The position numbers and the translations under genes were made by a program. From contig NZ_BCTF01000008.1 of assembly GCF_001571145.1 (NCBI RefSeq), forward strand, positions 106,611-170,610: a DNA stretch of 64,000 bases, written 5' to 3'. The number at the start of each line of letters is the position of its first letter. Within the stretch, counting starts at the first letter, position 1. Below are positions 1-8,978 of this stretch, one piece after another. This stretch comes from Hydrogenophaga flava NBRC 102514 (GTDB lineage: Bacteria; Pseudomonadota; Gammaproteobacteria; Burkholderiales; Burkholderiaceae_C). The notes beneath the pieces were generated by a model. That model was given only the letters and a program-made list of their open reading frames with translations, was not told where the DNA came from and did not search any database.

Positions 1-642
1 GGCTGCCGCTTTCGGTTCGCCACCGAGGTTCTGGGCGTTCAGCAAACGCCTGGCCAGCGTGGCGTCCGTGTGCTGTGCAGCCAACAAGAGGCTCACAGCG
101 AGCTGTTCGATGGCGTTGTGCTGTGCACGGGTCAAGCGACGCTCGGGCTCTTGAAACCATACGGACTGGCCCTTTCGTTGGAAACCCGGGTTGCGCATGC
201 GGTGTCAGGACTCATCCGTGAGCCCCTGGATGCGCCCTCGGCGACAGTCCACGACCTCCAGCAGGGCATCACGATCGCCCGCACGGGACAGTGGGTTCGT
301 GCAGTTGGACCAGCCCTCCAGGCTTCGCGACTGCCAAGGGCCGAAGCCGCGTTCAAACCGCTGTACGACTCTCTCAGCAACTGGTTTCCAGGGGCACTTA
401 GGACGGGCGTCTCGGGTGCCGTGCAGGAGTGGAGTGGCACAGTGACAACTACGCCCGACGCCCTGCCGTTGCTCGGACCCACCAGCGTACCGGACATCTG
501 GATCAACGCGGGACACGGCATGCACGGCTGGCTGTTGGCGTGCGGCTGCGCCAAGGTACTTGCGGACCAGTTGTCTGGCCGACCACCCGAAATCGACATC
601 ACACCATTCCTGGCGCAAAGAAGCCTGCCCGCGGTTGCTTGA
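1..642 (+). CDS. FAD-dependent amino-acid oxidoreductase (DadA-like), 5' end outside window
   Basis: The reading frame is open from base 1, so the gene starts left of the window and only about 213 C-terminal residues are visible. The tail has the DAO-superfamily layout: a TPDALPLLGPTS segment followed by NAGHGMHGWLLACGCAKVLAD, the loop that closes over the FAD in D-amino-acid dehydrogenases and glycine oxidases. The Rossmann GxGxxG lies outside the window, so substrate and exact subfamily cannot be fixed. It would oxidatively deaminate an amino acid and pass electrons to the membrane chain, as DadA does. nnr follows 94 bp downstream on the same strand. Confidence 0.75.
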   Translation, partial: GCRFRFATEVLGVQQTPGQRGVRVLCSQQEAHSELFDGVVLCTGQATLGLLKPYGLALSLETRVAHAVSGLIREPLDAPSATVHDLQQGITIARTGQWVRAVGPALQASRLPRAEAAFKPLYDSLSNWFPGALRTGVSGAVQEWSGTVTTTPDALPLLGPTSVPDIWINAGHGMHGWLLACGCAKVLADQLSGRPPEIDITPFLAQRSLPAVA

Positions 643-736
643 CGGACTTGCCGTGCCGCCCCACCATGGGCCCAACGCACCGCCAAGGAGCCCGGAAACA
701 CGCCATGCAGACGCCCCGCTTCATCAACGAACAACC

Positions 737-2287
737 ATGACTCAAGTGCGGCGCATCGGGATCTTCTGCAACGAGCCCCTGCACGACAGCGCAGCCACGC
801 ATTTGCTGGAACGCACGATGACGGCGTCCCTGCCGGCACATGAACTGATGGCCCGTGCAGGAAGAAGTGTGGCTGACCTTGCCATGGCCCTGACCCCCCA
901 CGCCCGTCGAATCTGGATCGCCTGCGGTCCGGGCAACAATGGAGGGGATGGTCTGGTGGCAGCCCGCCAACTGTTTCTTCACGCCAAAGGCCGCCATGGC
1001 CGACCGGAAGTGGTCGCCACGCTCACCGGCGACCCAGGTCGACTGCCACCGGATGCCGCTCACGCCCTGAGCCAGGCACTGGAAAGCGGCATGTCGCTGG
1101 CACCTTCGCCGCCGCATGACTTTGACCTTGCCATTGATGCCCTGCTGGGCATCGGAACAGTTCGCCGTCCCTCTGGAGAAATGGCGAGCTACCTGAGCCA
1201 CATGCACCGATCCAGCGCCACGGTGCTGAGTGTCGATGTGCCCAGCGGTCTCCTGGCCGACACTGGAGAGTACCTGGGGCCCGCTGCGGCGGTGCCGAAT
1301 GCCCCCCGGCACACGCTGTCTCTGCTGACCCTCAAGCCTGGCCTGTTCACCGCCGCAGGTCGCGATCAGACGGGAACAGTCTGGCTGGACACCCTGAGAG
1401 CAACCGCCATCGACGACCCGACACCGACCGCGATTCTTCACGGCGCAACCATGGCGCGTCCGAGCCGCGCGCATGCAGCGCACAAGGGAAGCAATGGAGA
1501 CGTGGTCGTGGTCGGCGGTCAGGGTGTCGCACCCTCCGGAGCGGGCATGACCGGAGCAGCCATCCTCGCCGCACGGGCGGCACTTCACGCTGGCGCAGGC
1601 CGGGTCTATGTCGGGCTTCTTACCCATGAGGCGCAGCCCACCTCCTGGGATCCGCAATGTCCCGAGCTCATGTTCAGACGAACAGACACCCTGCTCGCCG
1701 ATGAGGCACTGCTGCAACAGGCCACCGTGGTGTGTGGCTGTGGTGGCGGCCAGGCGATTGCCGGACACCTCCCCCGCATCCTGTCCTCTTGCCCGTCCCT
1801 GGTCCTGGATGCAGACGCACTGAACGCCATTGCCGGAGATGAAACGCTGCGCCGACTGGTGGCCGAGCGCCATGGGCGGAACTGGGTCACTGCGGTCACC
1901 CCCCACCCGCTTGAAGCAGCGCGCCTGCTGGCGACCACCACAGCGTCGGTCATGAAGGACCGCCTCGGCGCTGCTCGCATGCTCAGCGAACAGCTGAATG
2001 TGATCGCTGTGCTCAAAGGATCGGGAACGGTGATTCATGCGCCCGGCGAAACACCACGAATCAACGCCAGCGGCAATCCTGCGCTGTCCACCGCGGGCAC
2101 AGGTGACGTCCTGGCCGGCTGGATGGGAGCCTCACTGGCGAACTCCACCAGCCGATCAGCGCCTCCGTATGAGGCGGTCTTTGAGGCCGTGTCCGGTCAT
2201 GGCAGGATGGCAGACCATTGGGTGGCGGACAACGACCAGACGCTCACGGCCAGCCGCCTGGCCAAGAGCATCCGAGGAGCGCGCTGA
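737..2287 (+). CDS. nnr: Bifunctional NAD(P)HX epimerase / ADP-dependent NAD(P)HX dehydratase
   Basis: A repair enzyme of 516 aa that restores hydrated NADH and NADPH. The N-terminal YjeF_N epimerase part carries GPGNNGGDGLVAARQL (about residues 55-70) and DALLGIGT. The C-terminal ribokinase-like dehydratase part carries KGSNGDVVVVGG, LDADALNAI and the nucleotide-site motif NPALSTAGTGDVLAGW near the end. The frame is open further upstream, but the ATG at 737 gives the normal N-terminus (MTQVRRIGIF) just before the family begins. It is a core housekeeping gene. It nearly abuts the end of the convergent yggT gene. Confidence 0.93.
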   Translation: MTQVRRIGIFCNEPLHDSAATHLLERTMTASLPAHELMARAGRSVADLAMALTPHARRIWIACGPGNNGGDGLVAARQLFLHAKGRHGRPEVVATLTGDPGRLPPDAAHALSQALESGMSLAPSPPHDFDLAIDALLGIGTVRRPSGEMASYLSHMHRSSATVLSVDVPSGLLADTGEYLGPAAAVPNAPRHTLSLLTLKPGLFTAAGRDQTGTVWLDTLRATAIDDPTPTAILHGATMARPSRAHAAHKGSNGDVVVVGGQGVAPSGAGMTGAAILAARAALHAGAGRVYVGLLTHEAQPTSWDPQCPELMFRRTDTLLADEALLQQATVVCGCGGGQAIAGHLPRILSSCPSLVLDADALNAIAGDETLRRLVAERHGRNWVTAVTPHPLEAARLLATTTASVMKDRLGAARMLSEQLNVIAVLKGSGTVIHAPGETPRINASGNPALSTAGTGDVLAGWMGASLANSTSRSAPPYEAVFEAVSGHGRMADHWVADNDQTLTASRLAKSIRGAR

Positions 2288-2296
2288 ACTGGCGCA

Positions 2297-2851
2297 TCAC
2301 CCCAGCAGGATCAGACCGATCTGCAACAGGACGATGAGCACCAGGACGGACAAGTCCACCCCACCGATCTGCGGCACCACCCTCCGGATGGGGCGCAGCA
2401 GCGGTGAGCAAAGCCGGTCCAGCGTACCCATCACCGGCGCCCCTGGCTGTACCCAAGAAAGCACCGCGTACATCAGCAACAGGAAGATGAGCCCCTGAAG
2501 CAGCACCCGGACTAGCAAATAAAACGCCAAACCCGGAATGGCAACCAAAGGCCCGGCCACACCGACGGATGAAGGCGCCAGTGCCGCACCGAGCATCAGA
2601 CGCAAACCGCCATAGGCAATAGCCAGCAGCACCGCGGCCAGCAGGCTGCCCCAGTCGATCGGACTCTGGGCCATAGAGCGCGGCAGAATTTTGCGCACCG
2701 GCCCCACCAGCCAATGAGTGAGCGCCATGGCGAACCGTCCGGGCTGAGCCGACATGTTGATCCGAAGATGATTCATCCAGGCCCGCAGGAGCGCCGCTGC
2801 GATGAGCAGAAAAAAAACCGTCTCCAAAACGAAAAAAAGAGCGGCGACCAT
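2297..2851 (-). CDS. YggT family membrane protein
   Basis: A protein of 184 aa with two repeated YggT units. Each has hydrophobic helices followed by a short amphipathic segment (the second ends in PLLRPIRRVVPQIGGVDLS). Typical YggT proteins have this two-unit arrangement and sit in the inner membrane; their role is not settled, with links to osmotic tolerance and to cell-division/plastid-division relatives (YlmG). It overlaps the stop codon of rnr by one base, so the two are translationally coupled. Confidence 0.88.
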   Translation of the reverse strand: MVAALFFVLETVFFLLIAAALLRAWMNHLRINMSAQPGRFAMALTHWLVGPVRKILPRSMAQSPIDWGSLLAAVLLAIAYGGLRLMLGAALAPSSVGVAGPLVAIPGLAFYLLVRVLLQGLIFLLLMYAVLSWVQPGAPVMGTLDRLCSPLLRPIRRVVPQIGGVDLSVLVLIVLLQIGLILLG

Positions 2852-5124
2852 CAGCGACGCCCCTTCCGCGTCTTGCCCGAACCGCCACGTGCGGCACCTC
2901 TGGTCTCCTTGCGGCCAACGCCCTTGGAAGTTGCCCCCTTGCTGGACCCGGAGGATCCACGAGACGCCTCCTTGCCCTGCGCCCGTTCGTCACGCTCGCG
3001 CAGACGCCTTCCCCCGCCTTGATCCGACGCGCCCTCTCCGCCAGTCTTGTCGCGCATGGCCCGCAGCACGGCATCGTCGTTGCCCGACACAAGCCGGAAG
3101 TCGATGCGGCGCCCGTCCAGGTCGACCCGGCTCACCTGAACCTGCACTCTGGACCCCAGGGCGTACCGGATGCCGGTGCGCTCGCCCCGGAGCTCCTGCC
3201 GTGCCTCGTCGAAGCGGAAGTACTCTCCGCCCAGTTCGGTGATGTGCACCAGCCCTTCCACATACATCGCATCGAGCGTCACGAACAGTCCGAAGCTGGT
3301 GACCGAGGTCACGACGCCACTGAACTCCTCACCCAGATGCTCGCGCATGTACTTGCACTTGAGCCACGCCTCCACATCACGACTGGCTTCATCGGCACGT
3401 CGCTCGTTGGCACTGCAGTGCAAGCCGGCGGCTTGCCAGGCCAGCAGATCGGCCGAGGGCTTCTTCACTGGCTCGCCAGCCACAGGTGGGCGGGCTCGGC
3501 TGGCCAGGCGCTTGCTCAGCTTGGCGTGTGCTTCCCCAGGCGTTGGCAAGGCGGGCAACTGATATTTCTGCTTGGTCAGGATGGCCTTGATGACCCGGTG
3601 GACCAGCAGATCGGGGTAGCGCCGGATCGGACTGGTGAAGTGGGTATAGGCATCGAACGCGAGACCGAAATGCCCCTGATTCATCGGCGTATAGATCGCC
3701 TGCGACATGGAGCGCAGCAGCATGCTGTGGATCTGCTGGGCCTCCGGCCGATCCTTGGTCGCCTCGGCGATCTGCTGGAACTCGGACGGGTGGGGGTTGT
3801 CGCTGATGGACTGCGAAACACCCATGGCCTTGAGGTAGTTGCGCAAGGTCTCCTGCTTCTCGGGCGTCGGTCCTTCATGCACACGGAACAGGCCTGCGTG
3901 CTTGCTCTGACCAATGAAGTCGGCGGAACACACATTGGCCGCCAGCATGGATTCTTCGATCAGCTTGTGGGCGTCGTTGCGGGTGCGCGGCACGATCCTC
4001 TCGATGCGGCCGGACTCATCGCACACGATCTGCGTTTCCACCGTCTCGAAGTCGACCGCCCCCCGCTTGTTGCGGGCCGCGACCAGCGCCCGGTACACGT
4101 CATGCAGATTCAGCAGGTGCGGAACCAGTGCCTTGCGGTTCTGCGCCTCGGGGCCCCGCGTGTTCTGCAGGATCGCAGCCACTTCGGTGTAGGTGAAGCG
4201 CGCATGGCTGTGCATCACTGCCGGATAGAACTGGTAGGCATGCACCTCGCCCTTGGCATTGACCAGCATGTCACAGACCATGCACAGGCGGTCCACATCA
4301 GGGTTCAGAGAACACAGTCCGTTGGAAAGCTTCTCCGGCAGCATCGGGATCACCCGACGAGGGAAATAGACCGAGGTGGCCCGGTCGTACGCGTCAACGT
4401 CGATCGGCGCGCCGGTCTTCACATAGTTACTCACATCGGCAATGGCCACCAGCAGACGCCAACCCCTGCCCCGCCCCACCTTGGCTGGCTCGCAGTACAC
4501 CGCATCGTCAAAGTCCCGCGCATCTTCGCCGTCGATGGTCACAAGGGCCACATCGCGCAGATCGACCCGATGCTTCAGGTCTGCCGACCGGACCTTGTCG
4601 GGCAGTGCCCGGGCCTCTGCAAGTGCCGAGTCCGAGAACTCGTGAGGCACACCGTACTTGCGCACCGCGATCTCGATCTCCATCCCGGGGTCATCGATCT
4701 CGCCAAGCACCTCCTTGACACGGCCGACAGGCTGTCCATACAGGGCCGGAGGCTCGGTCAGTTCGACCACCACCACCTGCCCGGTCTTGGCCGACCCGGT
4801 GGCCCCCTTGGGAATCAGGACGTCCTGGCCATAGCGCTTGTCCTCCGGGGCGACAAGCCACACGCCACTCTCTTGCAGCAGGCGACCAATGATGGGCGCA
4901 GCTGGGCGTTCGATGATCTCGGTGACGCGCCCCTCAGGACGCCCCTTGCGATCCAGCCGCACGATGCGGGCCTTCACCCGGTCCTTGTGCAGCACCGCCC
5001 TCATTTCGTTGGAAGGAAGATAGATGTCGGGCTGTCCGTCATCACGGATCACAAAGCCATGTCCGTCACGATGACCGGAGACGACACCTTCGAATTCGGC
5101 CAGAAGATTGTTTTTTTCGTTCAA
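2851..5124 (-). CDS. rnr: Ribonuclease R
   Basis: A 757-aa processive 3'-to-5' hydrolytic exoribonuclease of the RNB family that degrades structured RNA and takes part in rRNA and mRNA quality control. In order there are N-terminal cold-shock/OB folds, the RNB catalytic domain with the acidic site DGEDARDFDDAVYCE (about residues 195-209) and HFTSPIRRYPDLLVHR, then an S1 domain (GEEFSGVVTSVTSFGLFV). The lysine/arginine/serine-rich tail (GRKETRGAARGGSGKTRKG) is the low-complexity extension usual for RNase R and not for RNase II. The start is a clear MNEKNNLLAEFEG. Confidence 0.96.
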   Translation of the reverse strand: MNEKNNLLAEFEGVVSGHRDGHGFVIRDDGQPDIYLPSNEMRAVLHKDRVKARIVRLDRKGRPEGRVTEIIERPAAPIIGRLLQESGVWLVAPEDKRYGQDVLIPKGATGSAKTGQVVVVELTEPPALYGQPVGRVKEVLGEIDDPGMEIEIAVRKYGVPHEFSDSALAEARALPDKVRSADLKHRVDLRDVALVTIDGEDARDFDDAVYCEPAKVGRGRGWRLLVAIADVSNYVKTGAPIDVDAYDRATSVYFPRRVIPMLPEKLSNGLCSLNPDVDRLCMVCDMLVNAKGEVHAYQFYPAVMHSHARFTYTEVAAILQNTRGPEAQNRKALVPHLLNLHDVYRALVAARNKRGAVDFETVETQIVCDESGRIERIVPRTRNDAHKLIEESMLAANVCSADFIGQSKHAGLFRVHEGPTPEKQETLRNYLKAMGVSQSISDNPHPSEFQQIAEATKDRPEAQQIHSMLLRSMSQAIYTPMNQGHFGLAFDAYTHFTSPIRRYPDLLVHRVIKAILTKQKYQLPALPTPGEAHAKLSKRLASRARPPVAGEPVKKPSADLLAWQAAGLHCSANERRADEASRDVEAWLKCKYMREHLGEEFSGVVTSVTSFGLFVTLDAMYVEGLVHITELGGEYFRFDEARQELRGERTGIRYALGSRVQVQVSRVDLDGRRIDFRLVSGNDDAVLRAMRDKTGGEGASDQGGGRRLRERDERAQGKEASRGSSGSSKGATSKGVGRKETRGAARGGSGKTRKGRR

Positions 5125-5150
5125 GATTATGAGTTCTGTTTTTTTACTGC

Positions 5151-5156
5151 TATACT
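5151..5156 (+). promoter_or_regulatory. -10 box (TATACT) of the first tRNA-Leu
   Basis: TATACT lies 18 bp before the mature tRNA 5' end, the usual distance for a stable-RNA promoter. No good -35 match is visible in the T-rich stretch upstream. The promoter lies between divergent rnr and the tRNA. Confidence 0.5.
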
Positions 5157-5173
5157 AGCTGTCTTCCTGAGAT

Positions 5174-5258
<85 letters not shown>

Positions 5259-5263
5259 ATCAT

Positions 5264-5306
5264 AAGGGCTTGCAAACGAAGAGTTTGCAAGCCCTTTTCT
5301 TTTTTA
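5264..5306 (+). terminator. Intrinsic terminator after tRNA-Leu copy 1
   Basis: A perfect 14-bp stem (AAGGGCTTGCAAAC at 5264-5277 with its complement at 5283-5296) has a 5-nt loop and is followed by TTCTTTTTT. Nearly the same terminator follows the second tRNA copy. Confidence 0.93.
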
Positions 5307-5350
5307 TCTGGACCGCAAACAGTACAGCCAAAACGCGCTGAGCCGCAGGC

Positions 5351-5356
5351 TATAAT
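5351..5356 (+). promoter_or_regulatory. -10 box (TATAAT) of the second tRNA-Leu
   Basis: A consensus TATAAT lies 17 bp before the mature tRNA, after the first terminator. The two tRNA copies therefore have separate promoters. Confidence 0.6.
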
Positions 5357-5372
5357 GCGTGCTTCCTGAGAT

Positions 5373-5457
5373 GCCCAGGAGGCGGAATTGGTAGACGCAC
5401 TAGTTTCAGGTACTAGCGCTGAGAGGCGTGGAGGTTCGAGTCCTCTCTTGGGCACCA
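5373..5457 (+). tRNA. tRNA-Leu(CAG), copy 2
   Basis: 85 nt, almost identical to the first copy: one base of the D-arm region (AGGA for AGGT) and one in the variable arm (GCGCTGAG for GCGCCGAG) differ. Same CAG anticodon and encoded CCA. The pair reflects tandem duplication including the terminator. Confidence 0.97.
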
Positions 5458-5462
5458 AACAC

Positions 5463-5501
5463 AAGGGCTTGCAAACAGTTCGTTTGCAAGCCCTTTCTAT
5501 T
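5463..5501 (+). terminator. Intrinsic terminator after tRNA-Leu copy 2
   Basis: The same 14-bp stem as after copy 1 (5463-5476 with 5482-5495), with loop AGTTC and a T-rich tail. It lies directly before the end of the convergent rimO gene and could serve it as well, since the hairpin begins with AA on the opposite side. Confidence 0.9.
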
Positions 5502-5508
5502 TCCCGCA

Positions 5509-6894
5509 TCAAATCGGCTGAGCCACGAGGTCGTGACCGTCCGCTGCAACGATGCGCGCGCGAGTGAACTCCCCCACCTTGAGCGTCTTGCTGATCTTCT
5601 CTGGTGGCAGCAGTCGCACCACCCCGTCAATCTCCGGTGCATCCGCGTAACTGCGGCCGACACCACCCTTCTTACCCAAGCCGGGCGCCGAATCCACCAG
5701 CACCTGCATGGTCGCGCCCACACGGGAGCGCAGTTTGTCAGCGGACACCGCCTCCGCGACCTCCATGAAGCGCGCGCGGCGCTCTTCCCGCACCGCATCC
5801 GCAACAGGATCGGAAAGTGCGTTGGCTGCGGCCCCCTCCACCGGCGAGTACGCGAAGCAACCCGCTCGATCAATGCGCGCTTCGACCAGGAAGTCGAGCA
5901 GATGCTGAAACTCAGCCTCCGTCTCCCCGGGAAATCCTGCGATGAAGGTGCTGCGCACCACGATCTCAGGGCAGATCTCGCGCCAGCGGGCAATACGTTC
6001 CAGATTTCTTTCCCCACTGGCGGGGCGCCTCATCCGCTTGAGCACATCGGGATGGCTGTGCTGCAACGGCACATCCAGATACGGCAGGATCAGCCCCTCG
6101 GCCATAAGCGGAATCACGTCGTCTACGTGGGGATATGGGTACACGTAGTGCAGACGCACCCATGCGCCAAATCCTCTTGCAAGCTCGCCAAGCGTGCGAA
6201 CCAGATCGAGCATCTTGGTTTTCACTGGCTTGCCATCCCAGAAACCAGTCCGGTACTGCACATCGACACCATAAGCCGATGTGTCCTGACTGACCACCAA
6301 CAGTTCCTTGACTCCGGCCTCAAACAATTTGCGCGCTTCTGTCAGCACATCACCCACCGGGCGACTGACCAGATCACCTCGCATCGACGGAATGATGCAG
6401 AAGGTACAGCGGTGGTTGCAGCCTTCGCTGATCTTCAGGTAGGCGTAGTGGCGCGGTGTGAGTTTGATGCCTTGGGGTGGCACCAGATCAACAAACGGAT
6501 CGTGCGGCTTGGGAAGGTGCCTGTGCACTGCCTCCATCACCTCATGAGTGGCGTGAGGGCCGGTCACCGCCAGCACGCTCGGGTGCATCTGCTGCACCAG
6601 GTTGCCACCTCCGTCACCTTCGCGCGCCCCCAGGCAGCCAGTGACGATGACCTTGCCGTTCTCAGCCAAGGCCTCCCCGATGGTGTCCAGGCTCTCCTTG
6701 ACGGCATCGTCGATGAAGCCACAGGTGTTGACGATGACGATGTCGGCACCGGCAAAGGTCTTGGACGTCTGGTAGCCCTCAGCGCTGAGTTGCGTGAGGA
6801 TCAGCTCGGAGTCCGTGAGGGCCTTGGGGCAACCCAGGCTCACGAACCCCACTTTGGGCGCCGAAGCGCCGATGGAAACAGGGGATTCACTCAT
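5509..6894 (-). CDS. rimO: Ribosomal protein S12 (Asp) methylthiotransferase RimO
   Basis: A 461-aa radical SAM enzyme that adds a methylthio group to the conserved aspartate of ribosomal protein S12. The N-terminal UPF0004 domain ([18 protein letters not shown]) holds the three cysteines of the auxiliary cluster. The radical SAM triad is in [18 protein letters not shown] (about residues 160-177), and a TRAM domain closes the protein. The YVYPYPH and [16 protein letters not shown] motifs separate RimO from the tRNA enzyme MiaB. The length is normal for the family. Confidence 0.96.
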   Translation of the reverse strand: MSESPVSIGASAPKVGFVSLGCPKALTDSELILTQLSAEGYQTSKTFAGADIVIVNTCGFIDDAVKESLDTIGEALAENGKVIVTGCLGAREGDGGGNLVQQMHPSVLAVTGPHATHEVMEAVHRHLPKPHDPFVDLVPPQGIKLTPRHYAYLKISEGCNHRCTFCIIPSMRGDLVSRPVGDVLTEARKLFEAGVKELLVVSQDTSAYGVDVQYRTGFWDGKPVKTKMLDLVRTLGELARGFGAWVRLHYVYPYPHVDDVIPLMAEGLILPYLDVPLQHSHPDVLKRMRRPASGERNLERIARWREICPEIVVRSTFIAGFPGETEAEFQHLLDFLVEARIDRAGCFAYSPVEGAAANALSDPVADAVREERRARFMEVAEAVSADKLRSRVGATMQVLVDSAPGLGKKGGVGRSYADAPEIDGVVRLLPPEKISKTLKVGEFTRARIVAADGHDLVAQPI

Positions 6895-6924
6895 CCCCGG
6901 ATTGTCTCAGACCGGCCGACCGGG

Positions 6925-7467
6925 TCAGCGCTTGAGGCCAAAAGCGGCCAGCATCTGCTCGCTGTTCTTCTGCATCTGCTCCTGCATCTGCGTGAACGCG
7001 CTGCGAGACTGCTCCAGATACGTCCCCATCATGCCCTGCATCATGGGAGACTGGACATTCATGAACTGCTTCCAGACCTCTGGATTGAGGCCCTTGGACT
7101 GTTCTGCCATTTTGGCTTGCAGGTCCATGAATATCTGGACGTTCTTTTCCAGATAGGCGCCCATGAAGTCCTGCATGGCATGTCCGTAAAAACGGATGAT
7201 GTTGGCGAGCACCTGCTCGGTGAAGATCGGCACGCCAGCTGTTTCCTCTTCCAGGATGATCTGCAGCAGGATGCTGCGGGTCAGATCCTCGTTGGTCTTG
7301 GCATCGCGCACCACAAAATGCTCGTTGTCCATCACCAGAGACTTGACCTCTGCAAGCGTGATGTATGACGACGTATCGGTGTCGTAGAGGCGTCGATTGG
7401 GGTATTTTTTGATGACCCGCACCGCCTCCGGAGAGGAGCCATGGGCATCGGCCTTGCTTTTTTGCAC
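6925..7467 (-). CDS. phaR: Polyhydroxyalkanoate synthesis repressor PhaR
   Basis: A 180-aa regulator that binds PHA granules and DNA and represses phasin genes when no polymer is present. The N-terminal PHB/PHA-accumulation DNA-binding domain contains VIKKYPNRRLYDTDTSSYIT (about residues 18-37). The middle domain carries the conserved segment ending in FMGAYLEKNVQIFMD. The C-terminus is methionine/glutamine-rich. It indicates a PHA-accumulating organism. It is the last clearly chromosomal gene before the tRNA-Val remnant. Confidence 0.95.
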   Translation of the reverse strand: MQKSKADAHGSSPEAVRVIKKYPNRRLYDTDTSSYITLAEVKSLVMDNEHFVVRDAKTNEDLTRSILLQIILEEETAGVPIFTEQVLANIIRFYGHAMQDFMGAYLEKNVQIFMDLQAKMAEQSKGLNPEVWKQFMNVQSPMMQGMMGTYLEQSRSAFTQMQEQMQKNSEQMLAAFGLKR

Positions 7468-7610
7468 TACAGGACCTTCACGTGAAGACGGAGAGCCTCC
7501 GCACTATGGAGACTGCTGTTGCGCCGGATTCTAGGAAGTCCCCCCTGTGCTGCCAGATGGGTTTTCCCTGTGCGCATCGCAGATGATGCCATGCTGGAAG
7601 GCTGTCGGAC

Positions 7611-7644
7611 AAAGAAAAAGGGCCTGACGAAATGTCCGGCCCTT
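7611..7644 (-). terminator. Orphan terminator of the tRNA-Val locus
   Basis: On the minus strand AAGGGCC (7638-7644) pairs with GGCCCTT (7618-7624), with extra GAC/GTC pairing inside, followed by TTTTTCTTT. It lies 18 nt beyond the tRNA-Val 3' end fragment and is clearly the original tRNA terminator. The downstream flank of the tRNA gene therefore survived while its 5' half did not. Confidence 0.85.
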
Positions 7645-7661
7645 GTCGTTTCAGAGATGTT

Positions 7662-7711
7662 TGGTAGGCGCGATTGGACTCGAACCAACGCCCCCCACCA
7701 TGTCAAGGTGG
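7662..7711 (-). pseudogene. 3' half of tRNA-Val(GAC): probable island attachment site
   Basis: Read on the minus strand, this 50-nt stretch is the 3' part of a tRNA-Val. It has the anticodon arm CCCACC-TTGACAT-GGTGGG (anticodon GAC), a variable region, a T-arm with GGTTCGAGTCC, the acceptor strand CGCGCC and TACCA. The sequence 5' of the anticodon arm (D-arm and 5' acceptor strand) is missing and replaced by unrelated DNA. A tRNA 3' half ending at the anticodon arm is the usual footprint (attR) of a tyrosine-recombinase element. The intact tRNA should then be rebuilt at the far end of the element, beyond this window. The 7712-7848 stretch next to it shows no gene. Confidence 0.8.
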
Positions 7712-7848
7712 GAAACAAGGACTCTCTGGGACGTCCTAGGACACAGGTGTATCTATGAAAACGCCCTTGCTTTGTTCCAGGAAGTTCGCTCAAGCACGGG
7801 AAGGGTTTTCGTACTTTTTCCGTACTTGATCTGTACACAAATGTCACC

Positions 7849-8173
7849 TTGGGGGACTTGGACCTTTTGCTCAAGCAGCTGGAGGCCGTGATGCCACTGG
7901 CTCCAGACAGCCAAACAGGTCGACCGCAGCGTGGCGGAGGTGACCCAGCGCGCGAAAGAGACTCAGATTCAGGTGATGCAGGAAACTGCGCAGGAGCTGT
8001 TCAAAAAGGAGTTTCACCCGCTGGTGAATCAGGTGATCGCTCGGCTGGAACACCTCGCGCGACTGGCCCAGCCACGCCCCAACCCCTGGATGCCGCGGCT
8101 GACGCACGGCGCGGCGTTCGTGACTGGCGCCGCGCTGACCTGGCTGGTCGTGGTGATGATCTGGGTCAGATGA
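7849..8173 (+). pseudogene. Remnant of a small coiled-coil/membrane protein gene, probably frameshifted
   Basis: From 7931 (GTG) an open frame encodes 80 residues: a charged helical stretch (VAEVTQRAKETQIQVMQE), then a hydrophobic C-terminal segment (FVTGAALTWLVVVMIWV) that looks like one membrane helix. A likely N-terminal part (LDLLLKQLEAVMPLAPDS) lies just upstream in another frame from a TTG at 7849, as if one frameshift near 7905-7915 split the gene. I do not recognise the family. The form recalls small plasmid mobilisation accessory proteins, but that is a guess. Its place directly inside the tRNA remnant fits debris of an integrated element. Confidence 0.35.
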
Positions 8174-8246
8174 AGGTTGCTGTTGCAAAGCAGGTAGGCC
8201 GACCCGTCTCCAAGGCTATCCGACTTCAAACACGCGTTCTACGGGT

Positions 8247-8648
8247 TCAGTTCAGTTCCTGTCCATAGCAAGTCACGTAATCGGAACAGTCATTGCAGGT
8301 CGGCGACTTGCAGATCAGGATGTCCTCCTTCATGCACAGCTGCCGGTACAGGAACTTCTTCCAGCGCATGTTCCCGCTGTTGAGCTCGACCAGCGCAGGG
8401 AACCAGCGACGCATCAGTGTCGTCAGCGCCTCGCGAGACGGCAGCCCCAGGTCCTGCCAGAGGTGCCCGTCGCCCAAGCTGGCGCAAGCGATCAGCCACG
8501 CCAGGTGGTAGCGGTCGGCCTTGCTGCCAACTGAAACATCCGCATGTTCCAGCAGCAAGGCCATCAGGTCATCGATCTCGTCGTTGCGCAAGCGCATGCG
8601 CGCTTCGAGCCCGGACCAGTCCAGGCGGGGAGCAACCGGGGCCAGCAT
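8247..8648 (-). CDS. nifQ: NifQ, molybdenum donor for FeMo-co synthesis
   Basis: A 133-aa protein with the C-terminal cysteine pattern CX4CX2CX5C (CKSPTCNDCSDYVTCYG) that defines NifQ and binds an iron-sulfur/Mo cluster. NifQ delivers molybdenum to the NifEN/NifH complex during cofactor assembly in the cytoplasm. It is shorter at the N-terminus than the Azotobacter and Klebsiella proteins, like many betaproteobacterial forms. It is the last gene of the nifENX operon, 10 bp after fdxB. The Mo transport genes from 44459 on fit its role. Confidence 0.93.
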   Translation of the reverse strand: MLAPVAPRLDWSGLEARMRLRNDEIDDLMALLLEHADVSVGSKADRYHLAWLIACASLGDGHLWQDLGLPSREALTTLMRRWFPALVELNSGNMRWKKFLYRQLCMKEDILICKSPTCNDCSDYVTCYGQELN

Positions 8649-8658
8649 GATGTGCTCC

Positions 8659-8964
8659 TCAGGCGTTGGCCGGCGCGTGCGTGTAGCACTTCTTGGGGCA
8701 GATGCGCGAGCAGGCGGTGCAGCCGATGCACAGCTCCTGGTGCGCGATCGTCATGACCTTCTTTTCGTATTCGTCGTCGTCATCGCCGTCGAGATCAACG
8801 CTGATGCGCTCGCCCTCGTCGGTCAGACCGACCAGCTCCAGCACGCCGCGCGGGCAGACCTTGAAACAGCGGCCGCAGCCGATGCACTTCTCTTCGTCCA
8901 GCGACGCGACAAAGGTCGGCGTCCAGGTCGCGCCGCTGGGCATGGTGACGGAAAATGCGCTCAT
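8659..8964 (-). CDS. fdxB: Nif-specific ferredoxin III (2[4Fe-4S])
   Basis: A 101-aa ferredoxin with two cluster motifs, [15 protein letters not shown] (about residues 27-41) and [16 protein letters not shown] near the end. They are separated by an acidic stretch ([11 protein letters not shown]) typical of the FdxB/ferredoxin III family found after nifX. It probably supplies electrons during nitrogenase cofactor assembly or catalysis. The ATG at 8964 was chosen because the family N-terminus begins [11 protein letters not shown]; the frame is open upstream only by chance. Confidence 0.92.
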   Translation of the reverse strand: MSAFSVTMPSGATWTPTFVASLDEEKCIGCGRCFKVCPRGVLELVGLTDEGERISVDLDGDDDDEYEKKVMTIAHQELCIGCTACSRICPKKCYTHAPANA

Positions 8965-8978
8965 GGTGGTGCTCCGGA

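Noticed and set aside
7519..7891. Short open frames around the tRNA-Val remnant (for example 7519-7758)
   Set aside because: They read through the tRNA fragment and terminator and give the typical tRNA-derived nonsense peptide; no ribosome site or family.
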